DNA of 64,000 bases from Lutacidiplasma sp049802875 (GTDB lineage Archaea; Thermoplasmatota; Thermoplasmata; Lutacidiplasmatales; UBA184), in NCBI GenBank assembly GCA_049802875.1, contig JBARNH010000040.1, positions 1 to 64,000 of the forward strand. The letters are read 5' to 3'. Within the stretch, counting starts at the first letter, position 1, and every line of letters begins with the position of its first letter. Of the stretch, positions 55,048 to 62,639 are shown in pieces. Position numbers and translations under genes: made by a program. Below the pieces are notes generated by a model. That model had not been told where the DNA came from, ran no database searches, and saw only the letters and a program-made list of their open reading frames with translations.

Positions 55048-56811
55048 TCACTGCCCCCAGAACGGCTGGGTCGGACGATGCAGCCGTGCGACCTCTTCGA
55101 GAATCTCCTCCTCCCGGGGCGTGAGTCCCTGACCCCGCAACGCCCGGGCCGCCGACTCGGGGATCGAAACGAGCAGTCGATCCCCCTCTTTCAGGTTGCG
55201 TCCGATCACGGCGCCTTCGATCGAGGCCGCGACCTCGCTGAGCTCCTCCGCCGCCGCTACCGACTCACCGTCCTTTTGGAGACCCCGTAGGACCCCGACC
55301 TCCGAGCCGTCGACCTTCATGAGGCGAACCCCGGGGCGAAGGGTGCCGCCCAAGACCTTGATGCCGACGATCGCGGGTTTCGAGGCCCGGAACACGTACC
55401 CGGGCAGCACCTCGATCTTCGCCGGATGGACGAGCTCGAGGCGTCGCTGAGCCTGCAGCGCCCGCAACCGCTCGTCCCTCCATTTCGAGTACTCCTCGAT
55501 GACCCGGTACATCACGTCGCCCCGGAAGACCCGCACCGGTCCCGCGTCGCCCTCCGGCTGAGCGTCGGGAAGCACCGGGACGTTGAACGCAAGAACGGCG
55601 CGGTGGGTCGGGTCCTTCACGGTCGCCATCCGGATGATCGTCGGCCGCCCGACCGGCCCGACGGTCGCCTCGTGGACCGGGATCTTCCCCTCTCGGCACT
55701 CGAACGCGAGGGCCTCGAGCCCCCCGAGCGCGTCCGCGCAGATCGCCACGCCGCTCTCGGCGAGCTCGGCCACCGGCTGGGTCTCCTGGGCCAGCGCGGC
55801 ACGGGTCCGTTCGGTCTCTTCGGAAGAGTGGACGACCTTCAGCAGTCCGCCGGGCATCGCGTCCTCGATCCCGGTCGCGGCGAGATACACCCCGGCGGCG
55901 GCGAGGACTTCGTCGAACGAGCGGAGTTTCACCTGCTTCGACGCGGTGCCCGGCTTCAGCGGGATCGGCCGATAGATCCCGCGCACCCGGGTCGAGAACG
56001 GTTCGGTCCGTCCGGTCACGACGATCTCGTCGCCGACCTTGAGGCGGCCGTTGTAGACGATCACGTTGCCGACCGGGCCGATCCCCTTCTGGTCGCTCCG
56101 TTCAAGTATCGTCGCTTCCCCTCCTTCGGTCACGAGCGCGAGCTCCTCCTGAAGGAACCGTTGGGCGAGCCCGACCAAGAGTGCGATCAGTTCGGGCACC
56201 CCGACGCCGCTTTTCGCGGAGACGGGAACGATCCCCACGTTCCGGGTGAAGTCACTCACCCGGTCGTACCGGTCGGCCGAGAAGCCGAGCCGAACGACCT
56301 CCTCGGCGACAGAGTACAGGTGCTGGTCGAGCGATCGTCCGAATTCGGCGCCCCCTTTCGCCACCTGCTCCGCCAGGGGGACGACGGTCCCGGTCTTCCG
56401 CCACCCGGCGAGCAGGTCGATCTTGGTGAGCGCGATCGCGAACGGGGTCTTCTCGTGCCGCAGGATCTGTATCGACTCGCGCGTCTGTGGCATCAGTCCC
56501 TCGCGAACGTCCACCACGAGGATCGCGAGGTCGGCGAGTGCGCCCCCGCGGCGGCGTAGCGTCTCGAACGACCGGTGGCCGGGGGTATCGACAAAGAGGA
56601 GGCCGGGGACGGAGAGCTGCTCCCGGGTCAGGATCCCCTCGCAGAGCCGTCGGAGTGTCGGACCGGGGACTTCGATCGCTCCGATGTGCTGGGTGATCCC
56701 GCCCGCCTCCTTGGAGGCCCGCACGCTACCCGCGATGCGGTCGAGGAGGGTCGTCTTCCCGTGGTCCACGTGACCCAGAAGGGAGACGATCGGCTCTCGG
56801 AGTTCGGCCAC
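55048..56811 (-). CDS. infB: Translation initiation factor IF-2 (aIF5B)
   Basis: A 587-residue aIF5B. G1 GHVDHGKTT (13-21), G2 GITQHIGA, G3 DTPGHRSF, and G4 TKIDL are followed by domain II (VGNVIVYNGRLKVGDEIVVTG) and the C-terminal domain with YVFRASKPAIVGIKVLGGTLRPG. It promotes subunit joining and initiator tRNA placement. No intein is present. It is the last gene of the truD-KaiC-dinB-galT run on this strand, starting 24 bases after galT. Confidence 0.96.
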   Translation of the reverse strand: MAELREPIVSLLGHVDHGKTTLLDRIAGSVRASKEAGGITQHIGAIEVPGPTLRRLCEGILTREQLSVPGLLFVDTPGHRSFETLRRRGGALADLAILVVDVREGLMPQTRESIQILRHEKTPFAIALTKIDLLAGWRKTGTVVPLAEQVAKGGAEFGRSLDQHLYSVAEEVVRLGFSADRYDRVSDFTRNVGIVPVSAKSGVGVPELIALLVGLAQRFLQEELALVTEGGEATILERSDQKGIGPVGNVIVYNGRLKVGDEIVVTGRTEPFSTRVRGIYRPIPLKPGTASKQVKLRSFDEVLAAAGVYLAATGIEDAMPGGLLKVVHSSEETERTRAALAQETQPVAELAESGVAICADALGGLEALAFECREGKIPVHEATVGPVGRPTIIRMATVKDPTHRAVLAFNVPVLPDAQPEGDAGPVRVFRGDVMYRVIEEYSKWRDERLRALQAQRRLELVHPAKIEVLPGYVFRASKPAIVGIKVLGGTLRPGVRLMKVDGSEVGVLRGLQKDGESVAAAEELSEVAASIEGAVIGRNLKEGDRLLVSIPESAARALRGQGLTPREEEILEEVARLHRPTQPFWGQ

Positions 56812-56835
56812 GGTCGTGCGACGGGATTCGAACCA

Positions 56836-57870
56836 TTAGCGTTTCTGGGGTGGCGGCCCGCGCTCGAGCTCGACTTGCGCACGGTATTCGGCCGCCGCCC
56901 GTTCCGGGGCAACGGGGTTCACGGGGACGCCCGCCCCAAGGTCGTAGCCGTCGGCCCGCACGAGCCGGGGGGCGACCTCGACGTGCCAGTGGAAACTGCC
57001 CTTCGCGGGCGTCGGGGCCTCCCACCCGTGGACGAACCAATTGTACGAGACATTCGGTTGGATCCGATCGAGCGCGCGGAGCACGACGGGCAGCAGCTCC
57101 GCGAGCCGGTCGATCTCTTCGTCCGACGCGGTCGCGAAGTTGGGCGCGTGTCGGTCGGGCACGATCCACGCCTCGTACGGGTGCTCGGATGCGAACGGCG
57201 TCAGAACGACGAACCGCTCGTCCGTGAGGATGAGGCGGTCCGCGGCTCGTGCCTCCGCGGCGACCATCGATTCCAACAGACAACCGCCGCCGTTCGAACC
57301 CGCTGCTCGAAGAAACGCGTCGGACTCCTCCAGAAGACGTGGCGGCACGCTCTCGGTCGCGAGGATCTGCGCATGGGGATGGGTCAACGTTCCACCGGAT
57401 TCCGGGCCCTGGTTTTCGAACAGCAAGACCGACGCGATCGAGGGTCGATCCGCCGCCGCCCTTACCCGTTCCCGAAGGAATCGGAAGAGCTCGCGGAGAT
57501 GCGCGGGCGATAGGTTCGGCATGCTGGGAGCATGGGTGGGGCTTTCGATCACGACTTCGTGAGAACCAAACCCCGGAGCTCGGAGGAAACCGGGGACTTC
57601 TGCGGGCCGGTCCGGGGGCACCGCCAAGGCGACCGTCGGGAACTTGTTCGGGATCGCACGAATCGTCCAGCCGGGCCCGTTTGCCGGGGTTCCGGTCGGG
57701 CGCACCGCCGCGAGCTCGGCGGTCGTGCGGGCCTCGTGCCCCGCACAGAACGGGCAGTCCGGGTCGTCGAGGCGGGGAGTGGGTTTCGCGTACTCGTTCG
57801 GCCGCGCCAAGCGGCCCTCGGCCATGATCCGCCAGCGGCCGGTGATGGGGTCCTTCCGGAACTCCGACAT
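56836..57870 (-). CDS. galT: Galactose-1-phosphate uridylyltransferase
   Basis: A 344-residue HIT-superfamily transferase. FRKDPITGRWRIMA opens the protein, the zinc-binding CPFC is at 39-42, and the active-site HPHAQ lies near 160, where His forms the uridylyl intermediate. FHWHVEVAPRL contributes the second zinc site. It exchanges UMP between UDP-glucose and galactose-1P. No galK or galE is adjacent; archaeal homologues may use other sugars. The ATG at 57870 is chosen over the longer frame. Confidence 0.92.
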   Translation of the reverse strand: MSEFRKDPITGRWRIMAEGRLARPNEYAKPTPRLDDPDCPFCAGHEARTTAELAAVRPTGTPANGPGWTIRAIPNKFPTVALAVPPDRPAEVPGFLRAPGFGSHEVVIESPTHAPSMPNLSPAHLRELFRFLRERVRAAADRPSIASVLLFENQGPESGGTLTHPHAQILATESVPPRLLEESDAFLRAAGSNGGGCLLESMVAAEARAADRLILTDERFVVLTPFASEHPYEAWIVPDRHAPNFATASDEEIDRLAELLPVVLRALDRIQPNVSYNWFVHGWEAPTPAKGSFHWHVEVAPRLVRADGYDLGAGVPVNPVAPERAAAEYRAQVELERGPPPQKR

Positions 57871-57896
57871 TCGCTGTTCCCGCGAGAGTCTCGTCC

Positions 57897-59030
57897 CTAT
57901 TGAGGGGGAGGAGTCGTACCCGAGGGCGTATCGGCGGGTGGGGACGGTCGTCGGAAGTCGTCGAGCGAAACCTGGCGTTGTCGCCGTTCGGAGAGTCGCT
58001 CGGTCTTGACCGACAACGTACGGATCGACCGACCGCGGGCCGCGCGCTCGGTCTCCCACAGCTCCCGAGCGAGGCGGGCGGCACCGGCCCCGAGGGAATC
58101 CGCACCTTCATGGGCCGCCCCCAGCGATCGGCTCCGTTGGGACCGGGTGAAGTCGCTCCATCGGAACGCGACCCCGACCGTCGCGTACCGCAGTCCTTCC
58201 TTCTCCAGGCTGACGGCGAGGTCGTGGGCGAGCTCGCGGACGGCGGGTTCCAACTCCTCCCAGCGGTCGATATCTCGTGGGAAGGTGCGGTCCGTAGAAC
58301 GGGACCGAGGGCCGGTCTCCTCCTCGACCGTGTCCCTCCCCTCGCCCCGGGCGATCGCGATGAGCTCGCGGGCGAACGGACCGACTCGGCGAGCGAGCTC
58401 CGACGGGCGCCGGACCGCGAGCTCCCCGATCGTGCTGACACCGGCGGCACGGAGGACCGCTTCGGTCTTCGGCCCGACGCCCGGGATCGCTCGGACCGAG
58501 AGCGGAGCGAGGAACGCCGCCTCGGTGCCCTTCGGCACCACCAAGATCCCTCCCGGTTTCGCGCGGTCCGTCGCGATCTTCGCCACGACGCGGGTGCTCG
58601 CTGCCCCGATCGACGCCGGCAAGTTCAGTTCCCTCCGGAGCGCGAGCTGGACCTGCTCCGCCACCTGGCGCGCCGCGTCCGGTGTCTCGAGGTCGAATCC
58701 CAGGACCGCCTCGTCAATGCTCTGCGGGGTCATCTCGGCAGTGAAGCGCCGAAGGAGGGCTCGGACGTCGGTGGCGATCCGAGCGTACTTGCCGTGATCG
58801 GGGGCGATCCAAGTCGCACCGGGGCACAGCCTCGCGGCCTGGCCGGCGGGCTGTGCACTGTGGACGCCGAACTTTCGCGCTTCGTAGCTCGCGGACAGGA
58901 CGACCCCCCGCGTCGGTCCGTCCGTAGGGGGCGGTCCCACGATCACGGGCTGCCCGACGAGATCCGGTCGTTCCCGGAGTTCGCACGCGACGTAGTACGC
59001 GTCGAGGTCGACGTAAACGGCCCAGCGCAT
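57897..59030 (-). CDS. dinB: DNA polymerase IV (Y family)
   Basis: A 377-residue lesion-bypass polymerase: catalytic YVDLDAYYVACE (6-17), SASYEARKFGV, the SIDEAV motif with Asp 106 and Glu 107, IAKIATDRAKPGG-like VVAKIATDRAKPGG, the helix-hairpin-helix IPGVGPKTEAVLRA, and a little-finger domain. QVSLDDF near 353-359 resembles a PCNA-interacting (PIP) box, without the aromatic pair. It copies past damaged bases. It lies 26 bases upstream of galT. Confidence 0.93.
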   Translation of the reverse strand: MRWAVYVDLDAYYVACELRERPDLVGQPVIVGPPPTDGPTRGVVLSASYEARKFGVHSAQPAGQAARLCPGATWIAPDHGKYARIATDVRALLRRFTAEMTPQSIDEAVLGFDLETPDAARQVAEQVQLALRRELNLPASIGAASTRVVAKIATDRAKPGGILVVPKGTEAAFLAPLSVRAIPGVGPKTEAVLRAAGVSTIGELAVRRPSELARRVGPFARELIAIARGEGRDTVEEETGPRSRSTDRTFPRDIDRWEELEPAVRELAHDLAVSLEKEGLRYATVGVAFRWSDFTRSQRSRSLGAAHEGADSLGAGAARLARELWETERAARGRSIRTLSVKTERLSERRQRQVSLDDFRRPSPPADTPSGTTPPPQ

Positions 59031-59085
59031 CCGGATCCCGAGTGCGCGAAGGACCGGGTCGGACTTGGCGGTTTCGTGGGGACGA

Positions 59086-59811
59086 CTACGCGCCCCCGAA
59101 ATCGACGGCCTTGGCGTCCACGACCAATCCGGTGGGCCCGATGGAGTACGGCTGCACGGTCCGTGCGTGGGACGTTCGTCGCATCTTGAGGATCCGAAGG
59201 GAGAGTCCGACCCGGTGCCCGTCCGGACCGGTGCTGTAGCCCAGGAGGAGGACCCCGTCGGAGACGTACTCGGAGAGTCCGTCGCGACTGACCTCGGGAT
59301 GGAGCGGGTCCGCCTCCGCCGTGAGGACCGTGGTCGCCCCCGCCTGCCGACACGCCCCCGCGAGCGCGAACAGGGTCGCGCGTCGGCTCGGCTCGTCGTC
59401 GCTGAGCATGTTCAGCAGCGAGACCGAATCGACGACGATCCGTTGCGCGCCGAGGCTCGCGAGCTCCTTGCCGAGCTCGCCCTGCACCCGGTGCAGACTT
59501 TGACGTGTCTCGCGGGGGTCGAGCCGAACGACCTTCAACATCGCCTTCTCCACCGCCGCGTCGACGGGCCAGCGAAATTGCCGGGCGCTCTCGAGCAGTT
59601 GGGGGGTGTCCTCCTCGAGGGAGAGAAAAACACCCTTCTCCCCCTTGGCGACCCCGGCGAGGAGGAACTGGAGCCCGAAGCAGGTCTTTCCGGTTCCGGG
59701 AAGCCCGGTCACGAGCACGACGTGGCCCGCCGGGAAACCTCCCCCCAGCATCTCGTCGAGCCCGTCGATCCCGGTCGGGACCTTCCGGTGCTCCGCCTCA
59801 GATCCGCTCAT
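59086..59811 (-). CDS. KaiC-like RecA-superfamily ATPase (intact P-loop)
   Basis: A 241-residue single KaiC domain: VPTGIDGLDEMLGGGFPAGH (11-30), Walker A GLPGTGKT (36-43), the catalytic pair EE (66-67) in FLSLEED, and Walker B RIVVDSVS. Its start overlaps the end of the degenerate paralogue by 14 bases, so the two are made together. It is similar in layout to the KaiC protein at 4706-5512. The function is unknown. Confidence 0.85.
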   Translation of the reverse strand: MSGSEAEHRKVPTGIDGLDEMLGGGFPAGHVVLVTGLPGTGKTCFGLQFLLAGVAKGEKGVFLSLEEDTPQLLESARQFRWPVDAAVEKAMLKVVRLDPRETRQSLHRVQGELGKELASLGAQRIVVDSVSLLNMLSDDEPSRRATLFALAGACRQAGATTVLTAEADPLHPEVSRDGLSEYVSDGVLLLGYSTGPDGHRVGLSLRILKMRRTSHARTVQPYSIGPTGLVVDAKAVDFGGA

Positions 59812-60715
59812 ATTGCGTCGTCACCAACCCGTTCTTCGCGTTGACCCGGATCACGAAGCGACCCTGATGTTCGGCCGGTAGGCGCGAGAGCACCGGCATG
59901 AACTTGTCGATCAGCATCGTGCGCTGCCGGTGCGAATGACTGGGGCTCGAGACCCAGTTGAAGTGCAGCACCCCGTCCACCGAATCGATGACGGCCTGTT
60001 CGATCGCGGGCGGTGCCACCCCCTCCGAAAGGATCAGGTAGACGAGACCTCCCCACCGCTTCGCCCGGCGGCGCAGGCCCTTGAGGAGCGTGAGGACGTC
60101 CGCCGCGTCGACCCCCCGTCGCACCAGGAGGTCGGTGAGCGAGTCGATGATCACGAGTCGGTTGTCGCCGCACTCCTCCACCGCCTCCGCGAGCGCCTGC
60201 AGTGGCCCCTCGGGGGGAGCGACCGATGCGGGAGCGCCCGACAAGAGCGGGCTCGTGACCGACGACCACGCGGTCGGCACCACGGTGTCCGCAAAGTACG
60301 ACGGCGAGAGGTCGCGGAACGTGAGGTGGCGCCCGAGCACGCTCGGGTACGTCCCGTCGAACGCGCCGCGCAATTCGCTCATCACCTGCTCGCGCGAGCG
60401 GCTCGTGCTGAGGTACACGACGGAGTCCGGGAAGACGAACGGTCCCTTGGCGCTCCCGAGGTAGAACTGGTGCAGTTGCGGGTCATCGTAGCGGAGCATG
60501 AGGTGGACCGCCGACGTGAGTGCGAACTCCTCGTGGCCGGCACCAGCCCCGCCGAACAATAGCACGACCGAGCCGGCCGGAAGGCCGCCGCTGAGGTAGT
60601 CGAAGTCGGGCACCCCCGTGGGTATCCTGGCCGGAATGTCGCCGGCCTCCACGGAGCGGAACGGTCGGGGCACGGCGCTCGGGAGCACGAACGGCCGGGG
60701 TGACTCCATCGCCAT
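59798..60715 (-). CDS. KaiC-like RecA-fold protein with degenerate P-loop
   Basis: A 305-residue KaiC-type domain with the entry motif IPTGVPDFDYLSGGLPAG (31-48) and Walker B NRLVIIDSLTD (185-195). The P-loop reads GGAGAGHEE (55-63), where the invariant Lys and Ser/Thr are His-Glu, and the catalytic Glu pair is replaced in YLSTSRSRE. ATP hydrolysis is therefore unlikely. It precedes the intact KaiC gene with a 14-base overlap. This repeats the intact/degenerate pairing of the 4.7-6.9 kb locus. Confidence 0.78.
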   Translation of the reverse strand: MAMESPRPFVLPSAVPRPFRSVEAGDIPARIPTGVPDFDYLSGGLPAGSVVLLFGGAGAGHEEFALTSAVHLMLRYDDPQLHQFYLGSAKGPFVFPDSVVYLSTSRSREQVMSELRGAFDGTYPSVLGRHLTFRDLSPSYFADTVVPTAWSSVTSPLLSGAPASVAPPEGPLQALAEAVEECGDNRLVIIDSLTDLLVRRGVDAADVLTLLKGLRRRAKRWGGLVYLILSEGVAPPAIEQAVIDSVDGVLHFNWVSSPSHSHRQRTMLIDKFMPVLSRLPAEHQGRFVIRVNAKNGLVTTQYERI

Positions 60716-60755
60716 TGAAGAACGGCTCCGGGGGGTTCGAGCCCCGAGCGAGGTA

Positions 60756-62114
60756 TTAGTAGGCTCGCTTCGACTCCTCTCCCACGGCGGCCGGAGCGGC
60801 CCCGTTCTTCAGGAATTCGCGAAGAAGGACGGTAGCGTACGCTCCCTTGGGTAAGGCGAATCGAAACGAGGCGCCGGCGTCGGACGAGTCGAGGGCGAGG
60901 GGCGGAGTGGGGATTTGTATCGGGCGCCATGCTCCCTTGCTCGCGACCTCCGGGGCCGACGTCGCACGGAACATGGAACGTTCGACCCCCTCCTGCCGGA
61001 GCACCTGATCCAACTGCTCCAACGGGCGGTCGATTCCGTTCGGGGTTTCGTAACCGACCAGCGGGCCGGCGACCAGCGCGCGACCTTTGAGCACCAGGTC
61101 CGCGCACTCGGTCAGATTGTCGGACCCGACGGGCGCGGCGGCGGGCCCGCGCACCGTTCCGTCGCGTGCGAGCCGGACGATTCGGTCGCCGACCGTCGGG
61201 CGGTCGAGCGGCAGCCCCGCCGCGTGGCGCGCGGTCAACCACTGATTGAAGATCACGGACTGGAACGCGTGGACGAACAGGGTGCGGAGGTCCCGCGAGA
61301 GCGCCCGGAACGCGCGCTCGGGGGGATGGCCCCGAGCGAGATGCTCGAGCAGCGTGCGCTCGAATCGGTACTCCCGGGGGAACTCCCGCAGGGCGCGCGC
61401 GGCGTCGTGGTGTTCCGCGTACGCTCGCCGGGCCGCATCTCCGACCCCCGGCGCACCGTCCTCGGGGCGGTCGGTCAGGTAGACGTCGACCGCGCGCGCG
61501 AGGTCTCCTCGGACGACCCAGCGCCCGACCTCCTGGGTGATCGGGCGCACCTCACCGAACCGTTGGGGCCCGAAGAAGTTCGGGACCCCTCCCAGCTCCC
61601 GCAGCGCGTGCTCCGTGGTGCGGAACGCGGCGAGGGCCTCGGGAACCGGGCGGGCCAGCTCATCGACGCGGAGCTCGAACGTGTTGCCGTAATGATGCCC
61701 CAGCACGAGCCCGTCCCGCGCACGATAGGCCTCGAGGAGCGTCACGTCGCGGAGTCCGAGTTCGCCGGTGGGCAGGGGCCCCCGGTAGGAGAAGAGCCGC
61801 TCCGAGACCGCTCGCCGGTCCTTCGTGCCCGACCACTGCACTGCGTGCGGAGCGAGCCCCAGCCGCCCAGCGACCGCCCCGGCGAGCTCGTGCTGCTCCC
61901 AATCCCGGCTGGTGAGCCGGAGCACGACGAACTGCCCGGCGTCGTCGGGATAGGGATAACTCGAGATCTCGGTGACCCGAAACTCGTCGGGGGTCGCTTT
62001 GAGCCGGCCCGGAACGCCCGGCGTCTGCGTCGCGTAAAATCCGAGACCGATGTGCCGTTCCGCCGCCGGAGGCTGCCAGCGGTCGCTCGCCACGAACGTG
62101 CCCACCGAGGCCAT
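60756..62114 (-). CDS. truD: tRNA pseudouridine synthase TruD
   Basis: A 452-residue TruD. The catalytic Asp 99 lies in WSGTKDRRA; NFFGPQRFG (about 175) and the TRUD-insert region with LVGYETPNG are present, and the end FRFALPKGAYATVLLREFLK matches the family. TruD makes pseudouridine 13 in tRNA. The start ATG 62114 is chosen; the frame is open to 62294. It is 40 bases upstream of the degenerate KaiC gene on the same strand. Confidence 0.93.
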   Translation of the reverse strand: MASVGTFVASDRWQPPAAERHIGLGFYATQTPGVPGRLKATPDEFRVTEISSYPYPDDAGQFVVLRLTSRDWEQHELAGAVAGRLGLAPHAVQWSGTKDRRAVSERLFSYRGPLPTGELGLRDVTLLEAYRARDGLVLGHHYGNTFELRVDELARPVPEALAAFRTTEHALRELGGVPNFFGPQRFGEVRPITQEVGRWVVRGDLARAVDVYLTDRPEDGAPGVGDAARRAYAEHHDAARALREFPREYRFERTLLEHLARGHPPERAFRALSRDLRTLFVHAFQSVIFNQWLTARHAAGLPLDRPTVGDRIVRLARDGTVRGPAAAPVGSDNLTECADLVLKGRALVAGPLVGYETPNGIDRPLEQLDQVLRQEGVERSMFRATSAPEVASKGAWRPIQIPTPPLALDSSDAGASFRFALPKGAYATVLLREFLKNGAAPAAVGEESKRAY

Positions 62115-62115
62115 G

Positions 62116-62122
62116 ATTAATA
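62116..62122 (+). promoter_or_regulatory. Possible TATA box for the gene at 62154
   Basis: ATTAATA 32-38 bases before ATG 62154, in the 39-base gap divergent from truD. It abuts the truD start codon on the other strand. Confidence 0.35.
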
Positions 62123-62153
62123 GAAGGGGGGGTCGTCCGCCCGGTATCGGCCG

Positions 62154-62633
62154 ATGATTCAGGCAACGGCTCGCGTACTCAAGAACGTCATCGAGCTCAG
62201 GGTCGGCGAGGTGGTCTGGGAGTGCCGTCCGGTGCAGTCCTCCCAGGATGGATTCGGGAGCCGGATCGCCGCCCTCTTCTCGACGGACTATCACACGTAC
62301 GTCCCGCCAACGTCCGACCTAGTGCACTCGACCGTGACCTACCATCGGAAGAACGACGAGATCCGGATCCACGTGGGCGACCAGACCTGGCGGACCGTCT
62401 CGACCCCGCACGGCCCTGTGACGATCGACTACAACGGGGTCGAGCTCACGATCAACGAACGCCTCACCGGGCGATTCGCGGTCTTGCGGGGAACTCACCC
62501 CGTCGGGGTCGGCCAGCTCGGGTTCCGTTCGTGCACGATCGATGAGTACCCGCCCGAGCTCGAACCGTTCCTCGCGAACCTCGCCCTGGGGTACTTGATC
62601 CGGACGCTCGCGTGGGAGCCGGTCTTCAACTGA
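62154..62633 (+). CDS. Uncharacterised 159-residue protein
   Basis: A beta-rich soluble protein with repeated strands (HSTVTYHRKNDEIRIHVGDQTW, GPVTIDYNGVELTINERLTGRFAVLRG) and a C-terminal hydrophobic helix (EPFLANLALGYLIRTLAW). The strand pattern loosely recalls LURP-one/tubby-like phospholipid-associated folds with their terminal helix, but I cannot confirm this. It is divergent from truD and ends seven bases before the convergent MFS gene. Confidence 0.65.
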   Translation: MIQATARVLKNVIELRVGEVVWECRPVQSSQDGFGSRIAALFSTDYHTYVPPTSDLVHSTVTYHRKNDEIRIHVGDQTWRTVSTPHGPVTIDYNGVELTINERLTGRFAVLRGTHPVGVGQLGFRSCTIDEYPPELEPFLANLALGYLIRTLAWEPVFN

Positions 62634-62639
62634 CGGACC

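Noticed and set aside
60725..60750. T-arm-like sequence GGTTCGAGCC
   Set aside because: The presumed T stem breaks after three pairs and no acceptor or anticodon arm can be drawn on either strand, so this is not a tRNA.
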